From a virus, in IMG/VR virus record IMGVR_UViG_3300047157_000162, positions 62,001 to 126,000 of that record: DNA of 64,000 bases, one strand, 5' to 3'. Each line of letters starts with the position of its first letter. Position 1 is the stretch's first letter. A program made the translations under genes and the position numbers. Shown in pieces: positions 16,568 to 23,644 of the stretch. The notes under the pieces were generated by a model. It was not told the origin of the DNA, ran no database searches, and was given only the letters and a program-made list of their open reading frames with translations.

Positions 16568-16637
16568 GGAAGCAAACATCGGTGGACCGGCCGGTATATC
16601 TAATGATGAAAATGAGTTAGACGCCGATCACGCTTCC
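16568..16637 (+). ncRNA. Candidate structured RNA upstream of the tRNA
   Basis: A 6-bp outer stem (GGAAGC 16568-16573 with GCTTCC 16632-16637) and a 5-bp inner stem (ATCGG 16578-16582 with CCGAT 16624-16628) enclose a junction. In the junction are a palindrome ACCGGCCGGT (16586-16595) and a CTAA/TTAG hairpin (16600-16620). The GC-rich pairing stands out in this AT-rich genome. It starts 19 nt after the second box of element 8. It does not match a tRNA cloverleaf or the hammerhead core. The family is unknown. Confidence 0.5.
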
Positions 16638-16651
16638 TTATAAAACTAAAT

Positions 16652-16725
16652 GGCGCGGTGGAGAAGTTGGTTATCTCGCGAGTCTCATAAACTCGAGGTC
16701 GAAGGTTCGAATCCTTCCTGCGCAC
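16652..16725 (+). tRNA. tRNA-Met (anticodon CAT)
   Basis: A cloverleaf can be drawn: acceptor GGCGCGG with CTGCGCA (1-72 is a G-A mismatch), D stem GAGA/TCTC, anticodon stem CGAGT/ACTCG with loop CTCATAA, T stem GAAGG/CCTTC with loop TTCGAAT. CCA is not encoded. The anticodon stem lacks the GGG/CCC of initiators, so an elongator Met, or Ile2 if modified to lysidine, is more likely. It is the only tRNA found. Confidence 0.9.
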
Positions 16726-16745
16726 CTAATTTAAAATTAAATAAA

Positions 16746-16949
16746 ATGAGTAAAACAAAATTTAACGGATTTGAAAAGTATTTCATCCAAACAGCGTTGA
16801 GACACGCTATCGAAGAAGCAGAAACAGATGTACTAGCTACTGAATCTGAAGGTAAAAGATCATATATGCACCCGGTTATTTCACCTATGGTAGGTAATGA
16901 GATCATTGATAAAGTAAATAGTATGACACTTAAAAAATACCAAGATTAA
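16746..16949 (+). CDS. Hypothetical protein (67 aa)
   Basis: The start MSKTKFNGFEKYFIQTALRH, 21 bases after the tRNA, is chosen. A longer in-frame reading would translate the tRNA itself and is rejected. The protein is helical, with a middle resembling small bacterial anti-toxin-like or HEPN-like helices, but this is too weak to name. It is probably cotranscribed with the tRNA. Confidence 0.65.
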   Translation: MSKTKFNGFEKYFIQTALRHAIEEAETDVLATESEGKRSYMHPVISPMVGNEIIDKVNSMTLKKYQD

Positions 16950-16962
16950 TTACAAACTAAAC

Positions 16963-16984
16963 ACGACTACCGATCGATAATATA
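16963..16984 (+). promoter_or_regulatory. ACGA-N9-GATAATATA element 9
   Basis: AACACGACT then GATAATATATATGAA at the standard 13-nt spacing; ATG of 17008 is 32 nt downstream. Confidence 0.75.
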
Positions 16985-17007
16985 TATGAATTTAAAATAC
17001 AAATAAC

Positions 17008-17241
17008 ATGAGCAATTTACTACAATCAATTAAACCTAAGTACATTAAACTTATTAATCAAAGTGATTACAAGTTTACGTCAACAAGAATTATTGCTAAA
17101 CTAGAAAGCAGTAAGTTTTACGGTGAGCTAACTATAAGCGAGATCAGAGATATCTACGATATGTGTAATATAAATGCACTCAGAGTATCAGCGTGGGACT
17201 ACAGGTTTGGCGATAACATTTTAATAGATAGCGATGACTAA
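17008..17241 (+). CDS. Hypothetical protein (77 aa)
   Basis: It begins MSNLLQSIKPKYIKLINQSD, mixed helix/strand, with no recognised motif. It overlaps the next gene by eight bases. It leads a four-gene run (17008-18351) linked by overlaps of 8-11 bases, so the products are probably made together. Confidence 0.6.
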   Translation: MSNLLQSIKPKYIKLINQSDYKFTSTRIIAKLESSKFYGELTISEIRDIYDMCNINALRVSAWDYRFGDNILIDSDD

Positions 17242-17449
17242 ACAAGAACTACAACAACGAGCAAGCGACAAAGCTTTCGCTAAAATGTCTATGCTCTTGA
17301 TTACGATCGAGCAAAACAAAGAAGATATACGTACAGGTAACTACGGAGGTGTTACATCACACGAGATGGATATAGTATTAAACAGTAATAAAATAGAATT
17401 AAAGGTGTGGCAATACATCACTAAATTAATAGAAACAGATGAAGAATAA
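17234..17449 (+). CDS. Hypothetical helical protein (71 aa)
   Basis: It begins MTKQELQQRASDKAFAKMSM and is nearly all helical, with alternating charge. It overlaps both neighbours (8 and 11 bases). No known family. Confidence 0.6.
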   Translation: MTKQELQQRASDKAFAKMSMLLITIEQNKEDIRTGNYGGVTSHEMDIVLNSNKIELKVWQYITKLIETDEE

Positions 17450-18098
17450 ATATATAACCGATGAGTTAATAACTCAGAGAATGTCCGAGAAAGGTTGGAT
17501 CGAAGGATGCGACGACGAGCATGCTAGAAACCAAGTACTTGCACACTATGATTGTGAAATAACAGATCAATGGCAAAACCCTGACTTCAGTATATATGAA
17601 GAGTCAACCGCTGATGGTTACTCTGTATGGATAGCGACAGATGATGACAAGCATATAAACGTAAGTGAAGATGTTTATTATTACGAGAACGAGCTAACAG
17701 ATGTTGTTTATGATGCTATACATGACTACAATAATATATACTGTGATAACTATGACTTTATTGAAGATGCTATCACTAGGCACTACGAAGATCTATTATG
17801 TAAAATGGAAGACGAAATTATAGATGAGTTACTTAATGAAGGTTATAACCATAAAATAGTTAACCCTATAAACACGCTACAATATATAGAAATGATCTCT
17901 CAAGATTGTAGTTTTTTAGACGGTAGCTCAAGAGCTATAAATCTAACAGTAGATGAAGACTATAGGTACTTAAACTATGCTAGTCAAATAATTAAAGACA
18001 GAGCCAGGTATGAGATTGTAGCTAATCATTATGGTCTAACTATCGAAAGAGCTGTTAAAGGTGAAGTAATATTTAAAGAATTAAAAAATGAAAACTAA
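17439..18098 (+). CDS. Hypothetical acidic protein (219 aa)
   Basis: It begins MKNKYITDELITQRMSEKGW. It is strongly acidic in residues 60-140 (many Asp, Glu and Tyr) and helical, with no membrane segment. It is the largest unknown in the early array. The C-terminal part (ARYEIVANHYGLTIERAVKG) has a helix-turn-helix-like rhythm, but too weak to call. The acidic surface may mimic DNA or RNA. Overlaps both neighbours by 11 bases. Confidence 0.7.
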   Translation: MKNKYITDELITQRMSEKGWIEGCDDEHARNQVLAHYDCEITDQWQNPDFSIYEESTADGYSVWIATDDDKHINVSEDVYYYENELTDVVYDAIHDYNNIYCDNYDFIEDAITRHYEDLLCKMEDEIIDELLNEGYNHKIVNPINTLQYIEMISQDCSFLDGSSRAINLTVDEDYRYLNYASQIIKDRARYEIVANHYGLTIERAVKGEVIFKELKNEN

Positions 18099-18351
18099 AA
18101 AACAAACAGTACCTAAATGGTTTAAAGGAACCATATATGGTGAAGGTGAAACAGTAACCAATCCGTTCAGTGGCGAATGCTATACACTCAACGGCCTCGA
18201 GCTCTCAATGTACGATTATATTATGGGTAGCCAATATATATTTGAAGTAGCACCTAAAACAGTTACACCTAAACAAGTTAGCGAGTTTCAAAAAGCGTTG
18301 AACTGGTTTCGTAAAAATAATGTTGAAGCATATATGGTGTTGCTTGATTAA
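18088..18351 (+). CDS. Hypothetical protein (87 aa)
   Basis: It begins MKTKKQTVPKWFKGTIYGEG. The middle (GECYTLNGLELSMYDYIMG) and the basic N-terminus look like small proteins common in Bacteroidota phages next to GP88-type genes. Last of the overlapped run. Function unknown. Confidence 0.65.
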   Translation: MKTKKQTVPKWFKGTIYGEGETVTNPFSGECYTLNGLELSMYDYIMGSQYIFEVAPKTVTPKQVSEFQKALNWFRKNNVEAYMVLLD

Positions 18352-18363
18352 TACAAACTAAAC

Positions 18364-18385
18364 ACGATCGCTGATCGATAATATA
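18364..18385 (+). promoter_or_regulatory. ACGA-N9-GATAATATA element 10
   Basis: AACACGATC then GATAATATAATAAAC at the standard 13-nt spacing; the GP88-type gene starts 22 nt after the second box. Confidence 0.75.
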
Positions 18386-18398
18386 ATAAACAAAAACT

Positions 18399-19004
18399 AT
18401 GAACTTATTAACACAAAATACTAAACTTAAAAAAACATCAAAAGAACTCGGGCTCCGGGTCTTTAACTTCGGTATTCCTGCCTACAAATCTGCTAGCGGG
18501 AAACTGACGTGCCCAATGGCTGACAGTTGTGTTAAATTCTGTTATGCCAAGAAAGGAGCCTACATCTGGAGTAACGTAAAACCTGCGTTTGAAAAGCGTT
18601 ATCAACTCAGCAAGACTGACATGTTTGTTGATGCTATGAACGCTGAAATACGTAAGAAGAAACCTGATTACGTCAGAGTCCATGATAGCGGCGATTATTA
18701 TTCTCGCGCATATCTAAAAAAGTGGATCGACATTGCTAATAGCAATCCTAACGTACGGTTTTACAGTTACACCAATATGATTGATATGATGTTAAAAACC
18801 TCATTACCAAGTAATTACGATATAATATTCAGTGACTCTGGAAAACAAAAACATTTAATAGATGAGACAAAACATAGACACACTAAAATTTTCTCAAGCC
18901 ATGCTGATCTTGATAGGGCTTCGTATACTGATGCCAGCTCTATTGATTTAATGGCAACTAAGTGGTTCAATAAAACAAATAAAGTAGGATTAGTATTTCA
19001 TTAA
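18399..19004 (+). CDS. GP88-family protein
   Basis: The protein has 201 residues. It shows the Cys pattern of the phage gene-88 family: FGIPAYKSASGKLTCPMADS, then C-x-x-x-CYAKKGAY, followed by a conserved core (VRVHDSGDYYSRAYLKKW, FYSYTNM). The fold of the family is not established to my knowledge, though the Cys cluster suggests metal or cofactor binding. Its stop overlaps the ATG of the small membrane peptide. The family match is recognised by eye. Confidence 0.7.
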   Translation: MNLLTQNTKLKKTSKELGLRVFNFGIPAYKSASGKLTCPMADSCVKFCYAKKGAYIWSNVKPAFEKRYQLSKTDMFVDAMNAEIRKKKPDYVRVHDSGDYYSRAYLKKWIDIANSNPNVRFYSYTNMIDMMLKTSLPSNYDIIFSDSGKQKHLIDETKHRHTKIFSSHADLDRASYTDASSIDLMATKWFNKTNKVGLVFH

Positions 19005-19084
19005 TGATAGCAATAATAATATGGATAATAGCGTATCTTTTATGTTTAACAATACTATTATACATAGAAGATATTACAGACTGA
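19004..19084 (+). CDS. Small single-pass membrane peptide (26 aa)
   Basis: MIAIIIWIIAYLLCLTILLY is one hydrophobic helix followed by a short acidic end. Its ATG overlaps the stop of the GP88-type gene (TAATG). Single-helix peptides of this size in phages can modulate host membrane enzymes or immunity; that is only an analogy. Confidence 0.55.
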   Translation: MIAIIIWIIAYLLCLTILLYIEDITD

Positions 19085-19086
19085 AC

Positions 19087-19108
19087 ACGATCAAACAAAG
19101 ATAATATA
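19087..19108 (+). promoter_or_regulatory. ACGA-N9-GATAATATA element 11
   Basis: AACACGATC then GATAATATAATAAAC at the standard 13-nt spacing. It starts within 3 bases of the membrane-peptide stop; ATG of 19130 is 30 nt downstream. Confidence 0.75.
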
Positions 19109-19129
19109 ATAAACAAAAACAAAAAACTT

Positions 19130-19351
19130 ATGAACAATTTTGAAAAATTTAGATCTGACAATTCGTCAACAATTTCAACAGGTAGATATTATACCGAAAA
19201 CAAAACGCTTGTATTAATATACGAAAACGGTGGTGTATACGAGTACGAAGACGTACCATTATTTTATTGGCGTGGATTAATGAACGCTGAATCTAAAGGT
19301 AAATTTATTAACACTAACATTAAAAGATTATTTAAATTCACTAAAAGATAA
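19130..19351 (+). CDS. KTSC-domain protein (73 aa)
   Basis: The pattern S-x-x-x-x-x-x-Y, KTLVLIYENGGVYEYEDVPL, then A-E-S-K-G-K-F-I-N-T-N-I-K matches the KTSC domain, a small beta-barrel-like family found near RNA- and DNA-processing genes and in phages. Usual length is 60-70 residues, so this is a complete single domain. A role in nucleic-acid binding has been proposed for the family; specific function here is unknown. It leads the run that ends at 20342. Confidence 0.75.
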   Translation: MNNFEKFRSDNSSTISTGRYYTENKTLVLIYENGGVYEYEDVPLFYWRGLMNAESKGKFINTNIKRLFKFTKR

Positions 19352-19354
19352 TAA

Positions 19355-19639
19355 ATGACAGAGAAAGATATTACTAAAATAGCCGAGCTAACTGCTAAAA
19401 TTATTATAGATCATTTAGAAGCAAAGCAAGACGAATGGAATCAAGACTTCCAAGTATCAATGGAGAATATTAAACAAGACGGCTTTGGTAATATGCGTAT
19501 GATGTCTGAGCAAGAAATAATACACATGCAGATAGACGAACTACAGCAAGAGTTAGACAAAGCAGTTGAGGATGAAAACTTCACATTAGCTAGTAAAATA
19601 AATAATAAAATTATTAACCTAAATAAAAAATTAAAGTAA
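19355..19639 (+). CDS. Small UVR-motif protein (94 aa)
   Basis: The C-terminal 35 residues (IDELQQELDKAVEDENFTLA and then KINNKIINLNKKLK) follow the UvrB/UvrC (UVR) motif, a helical hairpin that mediates protein-protein contacts. The N-terminal 55 residues are helical and unassigned. Its stop overlaps the ATG of the pyrimidine-dimer glycosylase-like gene. Together they hint at a repair-related pair. Confidence 0.6.
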   Translation: MTEKDITKIAELTAKIIIDHLEAKQDEWNQDFQVSMENIKQDGFGNMRMMSEQEIIHMQIDELQQELDKAVEDENFTLASKINNKIINLNKKLK

Positions 19640-20133
19640 TGAATATATTTTATCTATCTCACGATCCTGTGCAAGCAGCTAAGTATCAATACAATAAACA
19701 CGTTGTAAAAATGATACTTGAAACCGCACAACTATTATGTACAGCTCATCACGAGTTAGGTACTAATATTGATATACCATATAAAGCTACGCATAAAAAC
19801 CATCCGTCAGCTATATGGGTTAGATCCTCTGCCGAAGCATATATGTGGGCATACGAACATATGTTAGCTCTTGGTAAAGAATATACAAAACGTTACGGTA
19901 AAGAACATCTTACAATCGCTAAATGCCGCGATGTGCTATACACTTTGCCTAACGGTATATCTGATAAAGCTTTCGAGCAGCCACCGCAATGTATGCCTGA
20001 CGAATATAAAGTCAACGGCAATAGCGTACTTGGCTACTGGAATTATTATGAAAACGAAAAACACACAGTAAAAAACAAAAATGAGCAGAAAATTATACGT
20101 CCACACAACATCAACGAATTATGCGAACATTAA
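19639..20133 (+). CDS. Phage pyrimidine dimer DNA glycosylase-like protein
   Basis: The protein has 164 residues. Its sequence (NIFYLSHDPVQAAKYQYNKH, VVKMILETAQLLCTAHH, YKATHKNHPSAIW, YTKRYGKEHLT) follows a widespread phage family usually annotated as pyrimidine dimer DNA glycosylase. T4 DenV is the best known enzyme of that activity. The activity of this family is mostly inferred, so a repair role should be treated as likely only. It overlaps both neighbours. The adjacent UVR-motif protein supports the repair context. Confidence 0.65.
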   Translation: MNIFYLSHDPVQAAKYQYNKHVVKMILETAQLLCTAHHELGTNIDIPYKATHKNHPSAIWVRSSAEAYMWAYEHMLALGKEYTKRYGKEHLTIAKCRDVLYTLPNGISDKAFEQPPQCMPDEYKVNGNSVLGYWNYYENEKHTVKNKNEQKIIRPHNINELCEH

Positions 20134-20342
20134 TACAAAAATTCAAAAAGAACAGAAGAAAAGCAAAACACGTGAAGTTTCTTCACTTAAAGATAGCAGA
20201 GCTACACGGTGAAATAATTGCTGAATCTTTTAAAGGTGAATTTCAATTTAATAAAGGTATAACTGTTATATACAGTAATGTAGAAAATAAAGCAAAGCTT
20301 TTAAAAAAGTATAACAGAAGATTAAAATTAATAGTGTACTAG
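20121..20342 (+). CDS. Hypothetical basic protein (73 aa)
   Basis: It begins MRTLIQKFKKNRRKAKHVKF and is rich in Lys and Arg, followed by a beta-type pattern. It overlaps the glycosylase-like gene by 13 bases, and inverted repeat C begins two bases after it. Nucleic-acid binding is possible from charge alone. Confidence 0.6.
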   Translation: MRTLIQKFKKNRRKAKHVKFLHLKIAELHGEIIAESFKGEFQFNKGITVIYSNVENKAKLLKKYNRRLKLIVY

Positions 20343-20343
20343 T

Positions 20344-20387
20344 GTGACGATAGCTAGTATATAATAATAGTAAGAGGCTAATGTCAC
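20344..20387. repeat. Inverted repeat C (GTGACGATAGC / GCTAATGTCAC)
   Basis: Third copy of the 44-45 bp imperfect inverted repeat, with an AT spacer. Its right arm contains the ATG of the next gene (GCTAATGTCAC), so a bound protein here would block that gene's start. It lies just upstream of the HTH protein and sigma factor. Confidence 0.7.
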
Positions 20388-21001
20388 AGTACGAAAGAAA
20401 TACAAGATATTTAGAGTTGCATCGTATAATATACAGACGTGATCCAGTAAATGATTTACCTACAGAAACTTTTGATTGGGGTAAGTTTTATGAAAATGGA
20501 ACGCATGAATGTTATACTTTGTTTAACTCTAAAGCTAAAATAAATACATATAAGAGCCTTAAGTGGCATATGTATGTATTATGGTACTTGAATCCACAAT
20601 TGGATCAAGACTCGTTTAGCGCATTGATTGAGTATATATGTGACAAAACTAAAGGCTTCGTAACATTTAATGTATCTGAGCAACTATTACAAACTATGTT
20701 ATACGATGTTTCACTTATGGATTTGGAAAAACCACCTCCTAATAAACTACGTAAGATAATATTTAAAGATAGTTCAGGTTTGGATATGCGACAAAAGCTT
20801 ACTATAGTAGGTCAAATGATAGGTAGAAACAAAATTTCATCAAGTGAAATATATGACGCTATGCTATTAATAAACCATGACAATCAAAAAATAACTATAA
20901 GTAAGTTAGCTGAGTCTTTAAATTGTTCTACAAGAACTATACACAGAAATATGAATAATGAACTTAAAAAAGAAAAATCACTTTTAAATAAAGAATTTTA
21001 A
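20381..21001 (+). CDS. Putative HTH DNA-binding regulator (206 aa)
   Basis: The C-terminal 40 residues (KITISKLAESLNCSTRTIHR and then NMNNELKKEK) form a helix-turn-helix of the type found in transcription or replication initiators. The N-terminal 160 residues are unassigned, rich in Tyr and Leu. The start codon lies inside inverted repeat C, suggesting feedback control. It precedes the sigma factor, so a regulator of the early-to-middle switch is plausible, as is a replication initiator. Function inferred. Confidence 0.65.
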   Translation: MSQYERNTRYLELHRIIYRRDPVNDLPTETFDWGKFYENGTHECYTLFNSKAKINTYKSLKWHMYVLWYLNPQLDQDSFSALIEYICDKTKGFVTFNVSEQLLQTMLYDVSLMDLEKPPPNKLRKIIFKDSSGLDMRQKLTIVGQMIGRNKISSSEIYDAMLLINHDNQKITISKLAESLNCSTRTIHRNMNNELKKEKSLLNKEF

Positions 21002-21016
21002 AATTACAGAACGGAC

Positions 21017-21038
21017 ACGATGAGTGCACGATAATATA
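21017..21038 (+). promoter_or_regulatory. ACGA-N9-GATAATATA element 12, at the sigma-factor gene
   Basis: GACACGATG then GATAATATATATG at the standard 13-nt spacing. The sigma-factor ATG (21045) is 15 nt after the second box, the shortest leader, consistent with autoregulation. It is the last copy: none was found in 21.1-31.5 kb. Confidence 0.75.
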
Positions 21039-21044
21039 TATGAT

Positions 21045-21803
21045 ATGAAAAAATACAATATACAAAACTATATAAGGTATAAAGAAGATCTAAAAAGATC
21101 TATGCCTGAAGGTTTGTTTTGGGATGAATATACAAGAGATCAACTTATAGTAAAGTTTATACCATTAGTTGAGAACTTAGCTAGAAAGTTTTCTACATCT
21201 GATCAAGCATCAGGTGTATTAAGCATCAACGATCTGATACAATGCGGTTGTGAAGGATTAGTTAAGGCTGTTGACCGATTAGACTGGACTGTTTTACACG
21301 AGTCTGAGGACGTTGAAAAAACATTGAAGTCATTCTTAAGCAAACGAATCAAAGGAGCTATTAGAAGACGTATAGATATATGTAGGGGTAACATTAGAAT
21401 ACCAGAACATAAGCTAAACGAAATACGTAAAAATCCTGATGATAAAAAAGCGGTTGCTTTGTTTTTCAATTCAGTGTTTTTAAGTATAGACACGGCTAGA
21501 AGCGATGAAGATGAAGGTGAATCTTGGAGTGAATCAATACCTGATAAGTCTGAACCTTATAACATTCACTTAATGAATGCTTACTTGAAAAGTCTAATGA
21601 AAAAACATTTAGACGCAAGAGAGTATGAAGTATTGAGGCTGTCTTATGGTTTAGATTGTGATAAGCACTCAGCAAAAGAGATTGCAGAGATATTAGATAT
21701 CAAAGGTAAGCGCTATTATGTGACTGTTTCAGAGTTAAAAAAGCAAGCAGTGCAAACGCTAATAGATAACGTAGATCACTCGCAAGTGCTTGATTACCTT
21801 TAA
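21045..21803 (+). CDS. Sigma-70 family RNA polymerase sigma factor
   Basis: The protein has 252 residues from the ATG at 21045; an earlier in-frame GTG at 21024 lies in the promoter-like element and is rejected. Region 2 is visible (LVENLARKF, SINDLIQCGCEGLVKAVDRL, FLSKRIKGAIRRRID), as is region 4 with a helix-turn-helix (LDAREYEVLRLSYGL, SAKEIAEILD). It would redirect host RNA polymerase, as no phage polymerase gene was seen. The best candidate targets are the twelve ACGA/GATAATAT elements, including its own. Confidence 0.85.
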   Translation: MKKYNIQNYIRYKEDLKRSMPEGLFWDEYTRDQLIVKFIPLVENLARKFSTSDQASGVLSINDLIQCGCEGLVKAVDRLDWTVLHESEDVEKTLKSFLSKRIKGAIRRRIDICRGNIRIPEHKLNEIRKNPDDKKAVALFFNSVFLSIDTARSDEDEGESWSESIPDKSEPYNIHLMNAYLKSLMKKHLDAREYEVLRLSYGLDCDKHSAKEIAEILDIKGKRYYVTVSELKKQAVQTLIDNVDHSQVLDYL

Positions 21804-21856
21804 TTTAAGTCAATAGAGTAAAGTAAAAAGAATACTAAATACGTAATTATATTAAT

Positions 21857-22408
21857 ATGGAAACACAAACATTAAACCAAAAACTAGCGTCAATTCAAAC
21901 GCGGTTTAAATCAAAAAAGAGTAGGTTCAATTCTTTTGGTAGATACAATTTCAGATCTGCTGAAGATATATTAGAAGCTACTAAACCTTTTTTATTAGAA
22001 TTAGGTGTATCAGTAACGGTTAATGAATCGTTAATAGCTACCGATCCTTTTCCAATAATGGAATCGAAAGCTACGATAACAGACGGAACTGATGCTATAC
22101 ATGCAACTGCTGTAGTCGGCGTTGACCTTGATCAAAAAGGTATGCAAATGCCTCAAAAATTCGGTAGCTCATCCAGTTATGGAAAAAAATACTCATTAGG
22201 TAATTTATTCTTAATTGATGATACAGCAGACAGCGATGCTACAAATGCACACGGTAAAGCACCAAAAGCAAAAAACACATTAACCTCAGAAAAAGATCCA
22301 GCTTATCCAAAAGCGGTTGAGTTTATTAAAAAAGGAGGTAAGTTAGATGCTATAAAAGCTAAATACAATATCTCTAAAGAGATAGAAACAAAATTAACAA
22401 CACTATAG
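21857..22408 (+). CDS. erf: ERF-family single-strand annealing protein
   Basis: The protein has 183 residues. The ERF pattern is clear: FNSFGRYNFRSAEDILEATK, PFLLELGVSVTV, and GSSSSYGKKYSLGNLFLIDD. ERF proteins form rings that anneal complementary single strands, and phage P22 Erf circularises the genome this way. The C-terminal part is a short Lys-rich and helical tail. The next gene is a PD-(D/E)XK nuclease, and an SSB-like protein follows, a standard phage recombination trio. The stop is one base from the next ATG. Confidence 0.85.
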   Translation: METQTLNQKLASIQTRFKSKKSRFNSFGRYNFRSAEDILEATKPFLLELGVSVTVNESLIATDPFPIMESKATITDGTDAIHATAVVGVDLDQKGMQMPQKFGSSSSYGKKYSLGNLFLIDDTADSDATNAHGKAPKAKNTLTSEKDPAYPKAVEFIKKGGKLDAIKAKYNISKEIETKLTTL

Positions 22409-22409
22409 T

Positions 22410-23150
22410 ATGGAAGATTTTAACAAGAGTGAGGTATTAGAAAGACTTAGAAGCGACGAAGATTACTACGGTGACTTTGGAAAACAGTTTAGAAGTAATT
22501 CAGATATCTCGACGTTGTTAACAAATCCTCTTGCGCTAGGCGCTCCACAAAAACCAAATATTAATTTCTTGATTGGTGGTTATTTTCATACAGCAATACT
22601 TGAGCCAGAAAAGCTTAAAAAGTATAGGATAATTGAATCAACAACTAGAAATACAAAAGCGTACAGAGAGATTTCAGGTGGAGAAATGTGTTTGTTACAA
22701 CATGAAGTAGACAACCTAGAATTATTAATCGATACTATGAACTCAAATGATGTTTGTAAAAGTTTAATAAACGGTGTCAATGTTGAATACGAACAACCTG
22801 GAATTAAAAAGATTGAAGGATTATGGTGGAAAGGTAAAGCAGATATTGTTAATCACGATGATCAATTAGTAATTGATTTGAAAACAACAGGTGATATAAC
22901 TAAATTCAGAAGCTCAGCTTTCCGTTACAATTACGACAGTCAAGCGTACATATATCGTAAGCTATTCGGTTATGACTTGGTATTTATTGCAATAGATAAA
23001 AAAACAAGACAGCTAGGTATCTTCGATTGTTCTGAATCTTTCTATGAAAGCGGTAAGGAAAAAGTACAACAAGCAGTAGAGCAATGGAAATTGTTTTACG
23101 AAAATCCGGATTTCGATCCAAAAAATTATTTTATTAATCAAACACTTTAA
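22410..23150 (+). CDS. PD-(D/E)XK exonuclease (recombination partner)
   Basis: The protein has 246 residues. Active-site signature: GKADIVNHDDQLVIDLKTTG (Asp, then D-x-K), followed by a conserved YNYDSQAYIY helix with Gln-x-x-x-Tyr. This is the pattern of the Cas4/RecB-type phage nucleases (VRR or DUF3799-like) that pair with annealing proteins. It would resect duplex ends to feed the ERF protein. It starts one base after erf, supporting joint action. The family is confident; the exact polarity of the nuclease is unknown. Confidence 0.8.
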   Translation: MEDFNKSEVLERLRSDEDYYGDFGKQFRSNSDISTLLTNPLALGAPQKPNINFLIGGYFHTAILEPEKLKKYRIIESTTRNTKAYREISGGEMCLLQHEVDNLELLIDTMNSNDVCKSLINGVNVEYEQPGIKKIEGLWWKGKADIVNHDDQLVIDLKTTGDITKFRSSAFRYNYDSQAYIYRKLFGYDLVFIAIDKKTRQLGIFDCSESFYESGKEKVQQAVEQWKLFYENPDFDPKNYFINQTL

Positions 23151-23154
23151 TCAA

Positions 23155-23322
23155 ATGGCAAGAAGTAAAAAAAGAGTATGCACAGTAACAGGTATGAGAA
23201 CAAATGAATCTAACTTTTACAGAAACCAAACACATGTAAAAGCAGTAGATAATCTACGGAGAACAACTGGTGCAAACAAAGAACAATTAACAAGAATGTT
23301 TAATCAATTAAATACATACTAA
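23155..23322 (+). CDS. Small basic protein (55 aa)
   Basis: MARSKKRVCTVTGMRTNESN and then FYRNQTHVKAVDNLRRTTG. Basic start, with a helical C-terminus. It sits between the exonuclease and SSB-like gene with four-base gaps, so it is in the replication operon. No family recognised. Confidence 0.6.
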   Translation: MARSKKRVCTVTGMRTNESNFYRNQTHVKAVDNLRRTTGANKEQLTRMFNQLNTY

Positions 23323-23326
23323 AATT

Positions 23327-23644
23327 ATGGCTAGCATTATCAAAGCAAATATTAATTTAAACGAGATCCCTAAGGATAAAATATACAAAGGGAAAAAAGG
23401 ATCTTATTTACCAATCACTATCACTATCAATGATGAAGTTGATCAGTTTGGTAATCAAGGCCCAGTAGTAGTAGAACAATCAAAAGAAGAGCGCGAAGCA
23501 AAAGTAGCTAAAGTTTATTTAGGTAATGTCAAAGTCGTATGGACTAATGGCGATAACGTTGCAGCAGCTCCTAGAACAGATCAACCTCAGCAAGCGGCAC
23601 CTGCTCAATCGTTTGCTCCTCAAGAAGATGATCTACCGTTTTAA
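23327..23644 (+). CDS. Single-stranded DNA-binding-like protein
   Basis: The protein has 105 residues. It has a beta-rich N-terminal part (SYLPITITINDEVDQFG, VYLGNVKVVW) and a low-complexity Pro/Gln/Ala linker. It ends in an acidic tip (EDDLPF), the signature tail by which SSBs bind partner enzymes. Its gene position between the recombination nuclease and the primase-helicase fits. The small OB-like core is shorter than E. coli SSB (178), so it is a compact phage type. Confidence 0.75.
   Translation: MASIIKANINLNEIPKDKIYKGKKGSYLPITITINDEVDQFGNQGPVVVEQSKEEREAKVAKVYLGNVKVVWTNGDNVAAAPRTDQPQQAAPAQSFAPQEDDLPF

Noticed and set aside
16568-16637. Hammerhead ribozyme in the folded RNA
   Set aside because: CTAATGATGAAAATGAG lacks the CUGAUGA and GAAA core pairing required.
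16650-16745. Longer start for the 16746 gene reading through the tRNA
   Set aside because: It would translate the tRNA itself; the ATG at 16746 has a normal A-rich leader.
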